DNA from: Lycium barbarum
Lineage: Eukaryota > Streptophyta > Magnoliopsida > Solanales > Solanaceae
NCBI RefSeq assembly: GCF_019175385.1
Contig: NC_083346.1
Span: 59,673,821 to 59,737,820, forward strand
Reading direction: 5' to 3'
Length of the DNA stretch: 64,000 bases
Positions within the stretch are counted from its first letter, which is position 1; each line of letters starts with the position of its first letter. The translations under genes were made by a program, and so were the position numbers. The notes under the pieces are model-generated. The model was given only the letters and a program-made list of their open reading frames with translations, searched no databases and was not told the DNA's origin. Positions 31,787 through 44,289 of the stretch are shown piece after piece.

Positions 31787-32530
31787 TCATCTATCGATAA
31801 TCAATACACATAGGCATAGTCCTTTCCTTCTTCTTCACAAATAGCACAGGAGCACCTAAGGGGAAATACTCGGTCTAATGAACCCATTACTCAACATATC
31901 CCGTAATTGCTCCTTCAATCCCTTCAACTCCATTGTCACCATCCGATATTGTGGAATAGATATAGTCTTGGAGCCCTACTCCAAATCAATGTAGAAATCG
32001 ATATCGCGATAAGGTGGAATACCCAGCAGGTCTGTTGAAAACACCTCCGATAACTTCCTCAGTACTGGTACCGACTCAAGTGGAGGAGTATTAGCGCTAG
32101 TATCTCGAACATAAGCAAAATAAGCCAAACACCCCTTCTCAACCATCTGCCGAGCCCTAAGAAAAAATATAACTCTCTTTGGGGTGTTAAGAATAGCACC
32201 CTTCCACTCCAACCTTGGAACTCCTGACATTGCTAACATAACTGTCTTGACATAACACTCCAAGATCGCATGATAAGGGGATAGCTAATCTATGCCTGGA
32301 ATAACATCGAAATCTACCATATCTAGAATCATCAAATCAGGCCAACTGTTATACCCCATCAAGGTAACAACACAAGATCGATACACTCGATCCACCACTA
32401 CAAAATCTCTAACATAAGTAGAAACATTAAAAGGATAATCAAGCGACTCACATGGCATATCCAGACTCGAAGCAAAATAAGTAGACACATAAGAGTTGGT
32501 AGAGCATGTATCAAAAACCAACAAGTATTG
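31787..32530 (-). pseudogene. Fragment K: protease and start of RT from a B-like element
   Basis: Read on the minus strand from 32524: FDTCSTNSYVSTYFASSLDM (protease; motif degraded from D-x-G-S-T to D-T-C-S-T), VVVDRVYRSCVVTLMGY, DLMILDMVDFDVIPGID, then a stop, SGVPRLEWKGA, FSTDLLGIPPYRDIDFYIDL, and the RT start ending MCIDYR at about 31790, where homology stops. The protease is the same subtype as B's at 9090-9440. It has no LTRs or other domains, so it is a truncated remnant in the opposite orientation to B. Confidence 0.85.
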
Positions 32531-32788
32531 GAATAATCACTTAAGTAAGGTAAGTATATTTCCATTAATAACTAAAGCAAGTCAATAAACAAGGAGTTCA
32601 ATTAACGAAATGATAGGAAAATGCAATGCATGGACTTTCCTCACCAGTATACACACGCTCCGTAATTTGAAATATGTGATTAATGGGGGATTCTCAAGGT
32701 CCCTACACCAATCGGAACCATTTCCCATCGGGTTCATAGCCAAATAGGCTTCCAATCTTAACACTTAGCCAATTCGGCTCACTTTACC
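32531..32788. other. Short unassigned flank between K and E
   Basis: There are no coding blocks and I see no repeat shared with elsewhere in the window. It is the nearest flank of E's 3' LTR. Confidence 0.3.
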
Positions 32789-33517
32789 TGTTTCTTCCCT
32801 GGGGAGGCATGGCCGGCACCCGATGCCTTACTTGACCCCAAGCGTACCAATTGTAACTTGTATAACCTGATTATACACAACAATTGTGACCGATAAGACA
32901 ATTCTACAACATAAGTATGCTATCTAAGGCCGACAAGGATGTAAACTGAATAATCTGTAGATGGCAACTACCTCATTGAAATAGGATCACCCCAACACAT
33001 ATATAAGCACCTATGTGGACCAACAAGGCCACCATGCATATCAACAAATAACAAATACCAGAACAAACATCACCAAGGCCGACAAGGCTACCATGCAGAC
33101 ACATTATACATACATGACAAGTCTACAAGGCTCTATGAGGAACATGACTGTACTGTGGTTAGGACGGGGCCTTGGCCTACCTATCATGTCTTGATATGCA
33201 AAAGGACGCTAACTCTGGACCTGGTAACTCTCGATGAAATAAAGCATACGAATCCAGCTGTTACTCGGCACTGTTTACTATGGAGGCCGATCTATTTGTC
33301 TGTGAGGACATGCGGGCATGAAATATAACACCCAGACAAAAAATATGTTAGTACGAAATAGCGAGTATGTAAGGAAACTGAATAACTGAAATTTAGCCAA
33401 TATATATGATATACCGAATGTAAACTGAGGAGTCAATGATAATCTGAAAACACATCTACCTGTCTCTGTTTCTTGTCATGAATGCAATACTAAAAATAAA
33501 TTGTCCGACCTCATAGG
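32789..33517 (-). repeat. Element E 3' LTR, piece 1 (3'-most on the minus strand)
   Basis: It matches about 62986-63725, including GCCTTACTTGACCC, CACCCCAACACATATATAAG and GTCAATGATAATCTG. Its outer end near 32789 is approximate. Repeated GCCGACAAGGC-type motifs occur at 32930-33110. It ends with ATAGG, duplicated on the far side of solo LTR I. Confidence 0.82.
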
Positions 33518-35916
33518 TGTCACGACCCAACTAGTGGCCGCGACGGGTACCCGGGGCTAACCACCGAGCACCGCTCGTTCTATTACTGATCAAGCTCATT
33601 TAATGCTCTTTTATTAATTTTATACTCAACTCATGAAAAAAAATCATCTTTCATTTGAGGACATGAAAATATTTTTATATACACAAGCCTTTAGCCTATC
33701 AAAATAATATATACATACACAGTATGAGACCATCTAACCCACACTGCGCATCTACGAGCCTCTACTGGAGTGCTAGACATAAGGACGGGACAAGACCCCA
33801 TGATGCCCAAAAATACATATACATGACTATATACGCAAAAGAATAATCGAGCACCTCCGGGACAAAGGAGTGCTTTCAATCAGCTGACAGCTACTACGGA
33901 TCTGGGTCGAGCTCTCCTCCCTGTCTACCTGTGGGCATGAACATACGTCCAAAGGAAACGGTCGTTAGTACAAACATTGTACTGAGTATGAGAGGCATAA
34001 ACAATGAAATAAGACAATGATACAAAGGGATATATCAATATGGAACATCTATATCTGACTGTCAAGCACAAAGGAAATAATGCATGCTGGCTTGCTCATA
34101 ATCATCATCATGTCATGTATGCATAAATGTATAAGCTGCCCGTCCATATAGGTACGGTGTGATAATCATAACATTAGCCTGCGTCCAAGCCTCCCGCGTC
34201 CGGAGTATCATCTCATGCCGCCCACTAGTGGTGTCTGCCCATGCCATTTGGCCATAGTGTATAGCTGCCTGCCCTGGGCGGTGACTGCCCGGCCATATAG
34301 GCGCGGTGTAATATCATCATAACATGCTTATCTTATCATAGTACATGCATAAGGCTCAAGATCAACTACACTTTATCGGGGTGACGTAAGGTCGTGATCC
34401 CCCGATTTCATTATGGAGCAATCATTGATATTCTACCTCACCTTGAAGGAATTAGCACATAAGGTGAGTGTAAGCAATAAATAACATCATTAACATTATT
34501 GAATCATCAACTCATATCTCTTATCTTATATTCCATTCATAGATATAGGCTTTTACCTTTCCGGAATATAGGAACTCACGAAGAGGAAGGAAAATCATGC
34601 TAGAAGATTCATGCCGTTAGAAAGAAAGGACTAGCCTCACATACCTTTGACGTCTAACTAAGCTATCGCTTGCTTGTTCTCCTTCGATATAACGTTTCTA
34701 CCTTGAAGAGAGAATTCACACTAACGTCAATTAATTCGACTATAAGAACGCGCTAATATTTCTAGGGAAAATTGGGCAGCACTTCCTTTGTTTATACTAC
34801 TTTTCCCATATTTTATATCAACTCCCAAACTCTCACAACAAAATTCACAATATTGCAATCAACAATTATCATTTATATACATTGACCACAATCCACCATT
34901 TCTCTTCAATTTCTCCACATTTATGGTTATAGCTTACTATCGCGTTTCCTCATATATAATACTTATTTCATGGTCTAAATGTCATTTATAACATATTCAT
35001 AATTATAACACACCAACATTCATGATTCAACCCAACTACCATCCAACCATGACACTATTCACTCATTAATAACCCATTTCCTATGTCTTTCTACAATTCA
35101 AGTACCTTAACCTTCCAATGCCTTAAACAACATGGTTTAGTGATGAAACTTACCTTATATGATGATTGAACAAGCTTTGAATGGAATTACTCCTCTAGCA
35201 TCAAAACCCTACTACACTTCCTTTGGGTTTTCTTGAGATAGATGAACTTTAGCTAGATTTCATACACTTTGTCTCATGGATTTGGTGTTATTGATCATGG
35301 ATTTCCTTTGATTTTCTTGTGGATGATTGTTAAAGAATGTTATAGAGGTCTCTTGACTTGTGGAGACTGGGAATGAAATGAAAAGGGTCCCTTATATTAA
35401 TTCACCAAAGCTGGCCGGACCATTTTATACGGACCAACATACGGTCCGTATAATTTTCACTGACCGTATGTTGGACCGTATGTTTGGTCCAGTGAGCCAT
35501 GTTGTTCTGGACTGGATCTACGGCCTGGACATACGGTCTGTGAATTTTATACGGCCAGTATGTCTGGCCGTATAATGTCCAGTTGTCTGGAACTTGTTTT
35601 CGTCGACTCGTTTGATCTCCGATCCTTATGGAACCTTCTTAACACTTGTTCAACACTTCACTACCAATCTAAGGGATGTTATTACTTGTCTCCAAGACAT
35701 CATTAGGACCTCATTGGCTCATCATCCATAATTCCTACCCGATACATAACATATCCCTTACTTCCTTCGTCAAACTTCTTTCTTTACGTCTATCGTCTTC
35801 AAGTCTCGATTAAGATCATCAAATGCTATCTCTTGCTTATCGAGTCATCGTGTATGTCATGCCCTTGGCTAGCTTATTCACTGTATGCTAACGGGGAAAA
35901 TTTCCAAGGTGTAACA
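33518..35916 (-). mobile_element. Solo LTR I (C family) in E's 3' LTR
   Basis: A single 2399-bp LTR, TGTCACGACCC...GTGTAACA on the plus strand, flanked by ATAGG at 33513-33517 and 35917-35921. Sequence and features (GGGTACCCGGGGC near the end, TATACGG palindromes at 35425-35580, start TGTTACACC on the minus strand) match element C's LTR. No internal region, PBS or PPT is present, so it arose by recombination between the two LTRs of a former element. Confidence 0.93.
35425..35580 (-). repeat. Diverged palindrome cluster in solo LTR I
   Basis: Several TATACGGACC/GGTCCGTATA and ATACGGTC half-palindromes correspond to C's palindrome array. The 72-bp regularity is no longer clear, so this copy belongs to an older or different subfamily. 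Confidence 0.7.
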
Positions 35917-36070
35917 ATAGGGGTCCGGTGTGTAAGTGCATAGCCCCGAAAGCAACTTGAATGGCCCGAAGGCAATGCATAGCCCCGAAGGCAAATGTAG
36001 ATAGGTCTAAAGGAAAATGTATCTCTGAATAGCCCCGAAGGAAAACTGTATCTCTGTATAGCCCCAATGG
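35917..36070 (-). repeat. Element E 3' LTR, piece 2
   Basis: ATAGGGGTCCGGTGTGTAAG matches 63725 onward in the 5' LTR, followed by repeated AGCCCCGAAGGCAAATG-like units. It ends with AATGG, duplicated after solo LTR J. Confidence 0.85.
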
Positions 36071-36602
36071 TGTCACGACCCAACCCCATGAGCCATGACT
36101 AGTGCCTGAACTGGACACTCGTATACATACCCGCCAAATATAATCAAAGTGAAACTAAGTACAGTATGGAAACTCGCAAAAGAACTCCAAAGGTTCATAA
36201 CGTCATCATACGTATATATCTAGATAACCTGTCTCCTGAGGAGTCACAACTGATCACACATAATATGATACGCAAGCCGACAAGGCTGCCACTACATATC
36301 AATACCATAAGCAAGCCGACAAGGCTGCCACTACAGATGATCATATCCATTGCACATCGTATAGACACAGCTGAACAAAATGTATTGACAACCCACCCAT
36401 ATGTTTACAAACCTCTAAGAGTATCGATAGCGAAATATGACGGGACAGGGACCCGTGGTACCCCTGAGTAACATATACATCATAAGATCTGAACCAAAAG
36501 TCTACACTCCGGAATAACGGAGCTCTCCAAGACAGCTGAGTAAAAGTCCTATGCTGAAGGGTCACCAAACCGACTATCTGTACCTGCGGGCATGAAACGT
36601 AG

Positions 36603-36622
36603 CCCCCCCCCCCCCCCCCCCG
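36603..36622 (-). repeat. C20 homopolymer (G20 on the LTR sense strand)
   Basis: Twenty consecutive C at the place where related LTRs have a 4-6 base C or G arm of the second hairpin. It looks like slippage expansion in solo LTR J; the exact length may be unreliable in assembly. Confidence 0.9.
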
Positions 36623-37719
36623 GAGAAAGGGGGTCAGTACCAGATATGTACTGAGTATGTAAAACATGAAATACAGTAGAGAGGATCATAACTGAAATAG
36701 GGAGTACAGGAGACAAGGATAACATCCAGAATACCAAAACACTTGCCTTTTGAAACATAAATCATGCATGTCAATATCATATATCATACCCGGCCCATTA
36801 TGGGACTCGGTGACATAATCATATCATCATCATATATATATATATAACATGTCCCGGCCCTCTAGTGAGGGACTCGGTGAAGAAAGTCATCCTTGGCGCC
36901 ATAATCACATCACCATATCATCATCTCATCATATCATCACATCATCATATCATCATCATCATCATCATATATATATATAACGTGTCCCGGCCCTCTAGTG
37001 AGGGACTCGGTGAACAATGCAGTGAAACTGTGCACGAAAACGTGTCCTGGCCCGAGACTCAGCGAAAGTTATATTGAGGCATGCACGAGCAGAGTAGTGA
37101 GAAACCATATGCAAGTTAAAACACATCTGAGACTCGATAGAATAATCAAAACGAGCTATCATTTGAAAATTAAGGCAATAGTCATATCAAGTACCTTTCG
37201 AATATCACTATGGATTATATCAAAATCGAACTTCTGGAATCATATACACGTATCAAGACATAATGAAATAGCTTCTTGGAGTCAAGAACATTAGCCATCC
37301 TAGTGGCTCTAAGAATAGGGGCTTCTTTGAAATCATACATATACGTCGTCTATTTGTTTCATAAAGATCATGCCAAAAGAAAGAAGGGTTAACTTTACAT
37401 ACCTTGCGTAGATCAACCGTAACCAAGCTTGCTTCGTCGCCCTTTTAGCCTATTTAATATGAGAGTAACACTATTATTAATAAACTACGACTTCCCAAAC
37501 TTATAAATCTACAACCAATCACTTAAGGGAATCACATCTTAGTTCATACTTCTTGATTAGTATTTTGACTAGTTAAGAACTTAACGGAAATCGGGCAGCA
37601 TTTCCTCTATATAACTTGCCTAACCCGAACTTCTGATTAATCTTCGAATATCACAACAATACCAATAACCACGATAACAGAAATAATCATATCGAATCTT
37701 TAAAATCCAGCCCATAAAC

Positions 37720-38760
37720 AACTCAAGCAATCACCAAATAGCCCACACGATAACGATAACGATTTATCCAATTTTCGATATAATTTTCATATTTCTTTCA
37801 TCTAGCAAAGTAGATACAACTCGGATACTCAAATACATCTAGGAGAGAGGATTTCTTACATTATATGCCAAGAACTAGTCTTCTTCCACCTTACCTCACT
37901 TTGAAGAAAGTCCGGTTTCAACAAGACCACAAACGGAACAACGCGATCGAAGTACCGGGCAAAACTTGTATGTTGCTCTTGAGATAAAATTTGCACTTTG
38001 CTTGTTTTACATTATAAGTTTCGTTGCTGCTATACCTGTATAGCTCACGTTGTAGCATATATTCATACCAACTAATGTTACAAATCTTCTTAATCCAAAA
38101 GCCAAGAATATCATGTAAAATAAATTTTAAGTGGTCTTTTCTCTCTTTCCACGTGTCATATTGCACTTAATGTGCACTTGACTCATCAAGCCTGTTCAAG
38201 AATAACTCAGCCAGCTATTCACCTAATTAATTTCATGTGGCAGCCCAACAAGGATATTTATCCATTTGTCTCTAATTAGCACCATAATTAATTTTGTACT
38301 CTCCCACTTTATTCCAATATTTAACCAATTTTCCGTATAGTGAATTTCTTGATTCCAATTCACTTATGTAATAATAATTTTTACCGCACTTCATATGCTC
38401 ATTATCATAATCATGTCGTCCATAACAACATTTACATAACCCACAAAACAGTCCAACAAATAGCTCATGAGCCAACAATAACATCAAATACAATTTACGG
38501 TACAATTTTCGTATTTCTCGTCCCACGATTTAGCTATGACTTCAATGAATTTAAATATACTTAGAAGAGGATAATTCTTACCTTATATACCAAGAAATGA
38601 TCTTCTTTCACTTTACTTCCCTTCAAAGAAAGCCACAATTCAATAACGAGATAAAATGAAACAATGAATTCGAAGTATTGAGCAAATCCCGAATATCGTT
38701 CTTTAGAAGAACCATACGTTTCTTCCTTAAAATTTGACTTCACCTTTCTGAATATTAAGA
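37720..38760 (-). repeat. Diverged tandem duplication inside LTR J
   Basis: TTCTTACATTATATGCCAAG...CCTCACTTTGAAGAAAG near 37855-37910 recurs as TTCTTACCTTATATACCAAG...CCCTTCAAAGAAAG near 38575-38630. Flanking AATTTTCATATTTCT and AATTTTCGTATTTCT also repeat. Spacing is about 720 bp. It accounts for part of J's extra length over D. Confidence 0.7.
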
Positions 38761-39382
38761 GAATAAAACGTAGCTCCTCTCCTTGATATTGCAGAAAACA
38801 TATACGTACATATATTCCCTATGATTAAATATTAAATATATTGAGAAAGAGACTTAAATGCATCCTTTTTGTGCTTACACGTGTACTTGCCACTCATGTG
38901 TCATTATCAACTTATTGAATCCATCCATACTCATTTCATGCCACCTGTACATGATCATCTAGTTGTATCCATTCAATACTTATCCAACAATAAATAATTT
39001 ATTTGCTTCCATACAAAATATTATTTTCAATCCACTCTTTCATCTTAAATCATTTCGGGACTTCATTCTTTTTGTACACCGAGCTTTTGATTTTCATCCT
39101 TGAATGTGATCGAACTCTCCGGGCTTGGGTAATTTTGCTCATATTGGACGATTTAATTTTTCTAATCCAAAAATACGGGATATTATAACTTGGACCGTAT
39201 TTCATCAAATAAATTTCGATCCTCGACAAAACTTATTTTCTTAGATTGGTTTAACTTCAAATCCTTACGATACATGTGTACCATCACTTTAACCACCTAT
39301 AAGCTTGGGGATAACCTCGTGTCCGTTACTAATAGCATTTAATTCACACACTTTCCAACGCATGAGAACACGGGATGTAACA

Positions 39383-39768
39383 AATGGAAAACTATATCTT
39401 TGTGTAACCCCGAAGGCAATTGTATCACTGTATAGTATCTCTATATAAGCTCGAAAGCACACTATATCTCTGTGTACCATAGAAGGCAAATGCATAGCCC
39501 TGAAGGAAAATGTTTATGATGATTAATGCATGGCCCTAAAAGCAATTGCATATAATGATGTTGTAACTGATATGCATGATATACTCTTTGTTTCTTAACT
39601 AGATATAATATAACTCTAATTGAATGTAGACTCTCAACGAGGGATAACTTCAACACAAGTAAGATGGAATAATACAGATATAGATACTCTATAAATTACT
39701 CTTATCCTATACGCTCGTTTGACTCTTACTGATTATAGGTTCATGCCAAAAGGAAGGAAGGGACAACC
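39383..39768 (-). repeat. Element E 3' LTR, piece 3
   Basis: It continues the AACCCCGAAGGCAATTGTATC-type units of the E LTR and ends TGCCAAAAGGAAGGAAGGGACAACC. The last five bases, CAACC, are the H target duplication. Confidence 0.82.
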
Positions 39769-42700
39769 TGTCACAACCCAACCCCGTGGGCCGCGACTGG
39801 TGCCCTACTTAGGCACCCCAAACAGACTCACAGCCAGATCATCGTATTCAGACTCATTCAAACTCAACATACGTTATTTGAACTGAAAATGAACAACAGA
39901 CGCCAGACACAAACATTTATCGAACACTTATCTTAAGCGGTCGCCCGTTCAAATTAGTCAAATCAAAATCAGAAAGGTGGCGGAATATACGTCGCGCAAG
40001 TGCACACACACACATCAGAAAGGGGGCGGAATGTACATCGCCCAAATGCACACACACGTACAAACTCAGGGGCCGTCTTGGCCATAGTAGCGTACGGGCC
40101 GCTTAAGAAAGCACAACAGATTCACATACAAACACACCGGACCCACGACCCACAAATGTGACTACAGGCCTCTAAACAAAACAGAACATACGAACATATG
40201 ACGGGACAGGGCCCCGCCGTACCCACACATCCACAAATGTACAGAATACCCACACAACAAAAGGTATGTACCAAAAGTTAGGCTCCGGATCAAAGGGAGC
40301 TCTCCAACACAACAGAATGAGTAGCCTAAACCGGAGGACCACCCAAACGAGCTTCTGTACCTGCGGGCATGAAACACAGCCCCCGAAGAACCGGGGGTCA
40401 GTACGGGAGAAGTACTGAGTATGTAAAGCAGATGGTACAGAAATCACAAACACAACTGGAGTCAGAAGAAACAAACACAAACGTCAAAGTAGCAAAGCAA
40501 ACCTGTGCGGAAGGCAAATGTACAAATGCAAATGAAATCATGTATAGGGTTTAGGAACGTGGTCACCCCCGACGCTGGTGCCACAACACATCATAACTCC
40601 AGAAGTTTTCAAATCTCCGTACAGTCTCCAGACACATCATATCACACACTTATCACATCGTCAGAACATATCAAATGCCATATCACATCATAACTCCATA
40701 GACGGTGACCGGCCCTATGGCGAGGCCTCGGAAACCGTATCACATCATAACTTCCGAATATGGTATAGCGCGCACGATCACAAAGCCGGCCTGGGTACCG
40801 ATGAACGAATTCATAGTGGATGGCACGAACGGAGTAGTGCAGAAACCATATGCATATTAAAAGTAAGTTACCGGACTCGACATATAGTTACATATAGGGA
40901 TATACCGACGCCAGAGGGCTCGGAGTAGAAGTCAGGTCGATCAAAATTAATGTATGGAAGTCGCGAAGTTTCAGACTGCAGAACCTTTGGAAAAACCATT
41001 CACGGATCATTTTCCGAACATCTAACATCATTCATAGTGCAAAACGTTCCATGACGATATAGAAATTTTCAAACGAACCTTTGAGTCACAGACAAATGAT
41101 TACTTTTCATATCGAACGAAAACAAACCAAACAAGTCGAATAAGGGAAACCTCGGGGCTTGCGGGCCCACCTCAAGTCAAATTGAGGCGGCGGACACAAA
41201 TCACTGACTCTAGGCTCCATAGAGCCATCTACGAAAGTTTCGGAGAGTTTCGGACACAACGACAAAAGTTATGAAGGTTCGAACGTTCTTTCAACCAAAT
41301 ACAACGAATAGGGTTCAATTGCGCTGAATGAATAGTATCCAAACTTGAATCTAAATTTCCAAGAGCAGAGTTATCCCCGAGGGTCCGATCTTAACCTAGT
41401 ATGACTAGGACATGCCAAAAGAAGGATAGGTAGGCTTTACATAACTGGATGGCGCCTTACGCTCGTCAAATCTCAATTCCCGTTTCGTCCGAAAACTGCA
41501 AATGGTCACTTTTACCAGTTACTATTCATGAAAGTTAACATTTTAATCTTTGGGCTATACTTGGCTACCGAAATTTCAGCAACATTTCCCCTATAAATCT
41601 AACATCCCCGAGACATAGCTCGGCTCAGAATACAACCACAACAACAACCCAAACATCATCAAACAACAAAACCCATAATCAAACCACTCTAGTTTCAAAA
41701 TTCTACCTTACTACACAAGTTGGCAATTCTTGATTCAAACTTCAAAATTCCAAATCTATTTCCACATTAATGTATTCACTCACTCATTCACAATTATTCA
41801 AACACATCCCGAATATATTCCAAACCATATACAAAGTTCTCCAAGATTCATTACTTTCCATATTTCATCCAACCATCGAAAGTCACGACGGACGTCCTAA
41901 CTTGCATTATTTCATTCCGAATTCATTCACATCAACCATAAGCCATATTTAAGGTCTCTAGCATCATAGATATACAGTGATATACACAAATATACCAAGG
42001 GTATATACTTTCCGATAATGTTCCGAAATCATTTTCTAACACCAATTAGATTCGTTAATCATTCATCTACGTTATGAAGGTCACAACGACGCAACTAACG
42101 AACTAACAAATCAATTTCACATTGTCTCCTACTCTACTCAAGTCACGGCCAACTACACTCTTTCACACACACACACGCCATGCATCTTCACCCAAAATCC
42201 CATAATTTTCATGAAATTCTAATCACTATCACATTCATACAAGTTCCATAACTCAAAAGTGACAAAGTTCATACCTTTACTTGAAAATCCGACTTGTCGC
42301 AAACGTGATTCTTCCGCCAAATAAATTGTATCACGTCGGAGAGGGTCTTGAGTGCTTCACAACCATGCAAAAATCAAGATTTTTGGATCAAACACAAGGC
42401 TTGGGAATTATTTCTTTCTCCCATTTTTCTACACGGCCGAATGGGGTTTTTGTTGAAGTCAAAGATGAAATGTGATTTTTCTTGATAAGTTTAAGTATTG
42501 AATTGATATATATCCAAATATGGAGGTCATGTGCATAGCACATGACTTTTAAAATTGGGTTTGGGCCTCTCCAATGGCCGGCCATCCCCACTCTTTGGGC
42601 CTCAATTTTGTATTGTCCAATCTTGGCCCAATGCATAAAACGTCCCGCTTTTGTAATTCCCGAAACTAATTTCCAAAATTCCAAATTTACCCTCGGCCTT

Positions 42701-42832
42701 CCCCGATGTCTTGACATTAATAATTCCATAACCAACATAGCCATATTCACCAAAATCAAAATATTTCCTCATAAGACACCAATCTTAATTATTTCTCGAT
42801 TTTTTCACTTATACGAGACACGGGACATAACA
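39769..42832 (-). repeat. Element H 3' LTR
   Basis: TGTCACAACCC...GGGACATAACA on the plus strand, 3064 bp. The splice-donor-like site present in the 5' LTR is changed here (ACATAACTGG on plus). It holds the hairpin block at about 40363-40420 and a two-copy GGCGGAATRTACRTCGC repeat at 39971-40050. Confidence 0.95.
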
Positions 42833-42847
42833 TTCTCCCCCCCTTAA
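42833..42847 (-). other. Polypurine tract of element H
   Basis: On the minus strand AAGGGGGGGAGAA directly precedes the LTR start TGTTATGTCCC. AACATTCGAGGACGAATG lies just upstream, as in C, D and E. Confidence 0.92.
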
Positions 42848-42962
42848 GAACATTCGTCCTCGAATGTTAAATTGACCTCATGGGGCGTCCTACTACTCCG
42901 GGAGGGTTCTCTTTATAGTTGCCCTTTATTGATTTTCCGACACGGCTTCTTCATCAACATTA

Positions 42963-42977
42963 GGGGGGGGGGGGGGG
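42963..42977. repeat. G15 homopolymer
   Basis: Fifteen G close to a T-rich run (42984-42994), in the region between H's PPT and minisatellite. Assembly length may be uncertain. Confidence 0.9.
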
Positions 42978-43220
42978 TAAATAATTTTTTTTTTCACATC
43001 ACCGATTCAAATGCCTTCATAATCCATTTTCTCATACCCCACGTAATCACCGAACCCTATGCTATATTCTTGTAATGGACGAACGCTTTCCAGACATCGT
43101 AGTCAATATCATTTTTCGTTACACTCCTGAGTTTCTTACCACATCGTCGTACTATCACTTTACTTCATACCGGACACTTCATGCCAAATAGATTTAGAGC
43201 TAAGGCCGGACGCGCATAAG

Positions 43221-43700
43221 CATATCAAACAGATTCATAGTCAACATCAGAGGTACCGAAGTATATCAGACAAATCTGGGATCGGAGTCAGACGTACAAA
43301 GGCGTATCAGACGGGTTCATAATCAGAACCGAACACACGGAGACATATCAGACAGATTCATAATCGGGGTCAGACGTACGGGATCATATCGGACAGATTC
43401 GAAATCAGAATCAAATGTACAGAATTGTATCATACAGAATCGTGACCAGACAGACTGAAATGTGTCAAACATACGCGTGATCAAAATCAAACGCACAGAA
43501 GCATATCAGACGGATTTATATCCAGAGTCAGACCTACAGAGGTGTGCCAGACTAAAACGTATTCAGAATCAAACGCACAAAAATTCATCAGACGGGAACA
43601 CACTCGAGTTCAGAAATACAGAGGCGTACTAGGCAGAGCCTTATCGGAATCGGGAGTGCAGAAGCACAACAGATAGAATGTCGAATTAAGATCAAATTGC
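43221..43700 (-). repeat. 41-bp minisatellite inside element H
   Basis: Units marked by CATATCAGAC or variants begin at 43221, 43262, 43303, 43344, 43385, 43426, then about 43462, 43502, 43542, 43583, 43624 and 43664. The period is 41 bp with small drift and about 11-12 copies. A second mark, TCAGACGTACAGAGG-like, occurs in most units. No open frame runs across it. Confidence 0.9.
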
Positions 43701-44284
43701 TTCTATTAAGGCTCTAATAATTCATAAGAATTTCCTCTTACTTGCAAACTTGTTTGCCTGGTAATCATACAAATTGTCTTACATGTCGCGTATCGACTCT
43801 TTCAAAGATTCTACTTATTCACACTGCTTCTCTTTCATCTTCCCTACCCTCCATACTCATTTTCTCTTTCAGGCATCGTCATTCCAAACTATGTTATAAT
43901 GTAATCGGGGATTTTCTATCCCTCGACAACATTCGGGTCGTCGCTCCCCACTTCGCTTCATGTATTTGGTTTAATAAAACCTTTCGTCTGTCACAACATT
44001 AGTTGCCGAGGCTCGGCTCTTAATCCATACGGGCACCAAACGAAAATCATACACACACACATACACACACTTACTAATACCGTACTAGCGAACGTCTCTG
44101 ACTGTTATTCAAATTCGTTCAATTTCCCAAGCGGTGATGTACCCTTTTCTTTTTGGCCATTTAGTTCGCCTCGTTCCGCGCGACTCCTGAAAGGGCACTA
44201 ATTACTCCACACACATTATATTTACCTGCTGATTACCCCAAATTTCTATTTATATTCATCATACTCTCACTTATGAAAAACTTT
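43701..44284. other. Element H internal non-coding stretch
   Basis: No conserved coding block. It is T/C-rich on the plus strand with a short (AC)n run near 44050. It lies between the minisatellite and the 5S-like module, where pol would be expected in an autonomous relative. Confidence 0.5.
44276..44280 (-). terminator. Candidate Pol III T5 terminator after the 5S-like module
   Basis: On the minus strand TTTTT lies about 10 nt after the end of the 5S-like sequence (GGGAAGTAATGCAAAG then TTTTT). Runs of four or more T end Pol III transcription. Its relevance depends on the upstream module being active. Confidence 0.4.
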
Positions 44285-44289
44285 GCATT

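Larger units (their letters stand above)
36071..39382 (-). mobile_element. Solo LTR J (D-related family) in E's 3' LTR
   Basis: A 3312-bp LTR, TGTCACGACCC...GGGATGTAACA on the plus strand, flanked by AATGG at 36066-36070 and 39383-39387. It shares with D the 39-bp-type repeat (two copies at about 36270-36340), the hairpin block (36582-36655) and CACCGAGTCCC-type repeats (36780-37080, reverse strand). No internal coding region is present. It also carries a diverged internal duplication (about 37720-37990 and 38455-38760). Confidence 0.9.

Noticed and set aside
39165..39193. A second LTR start within J (ATATCCCGTATTTTTGG on minus)
   Set aside because: The AATGG duplication supports 39382 as the true end; the internal text is better explained as part of the same LTR.
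40369..40928. Short open frames in H LTRs (about 60-116 codons), present in both copies
   Set aside because: They recur only because the LTRs are duplicates; composition is LTR-like, no domain or start context is visible, and they cross the hairpin block.
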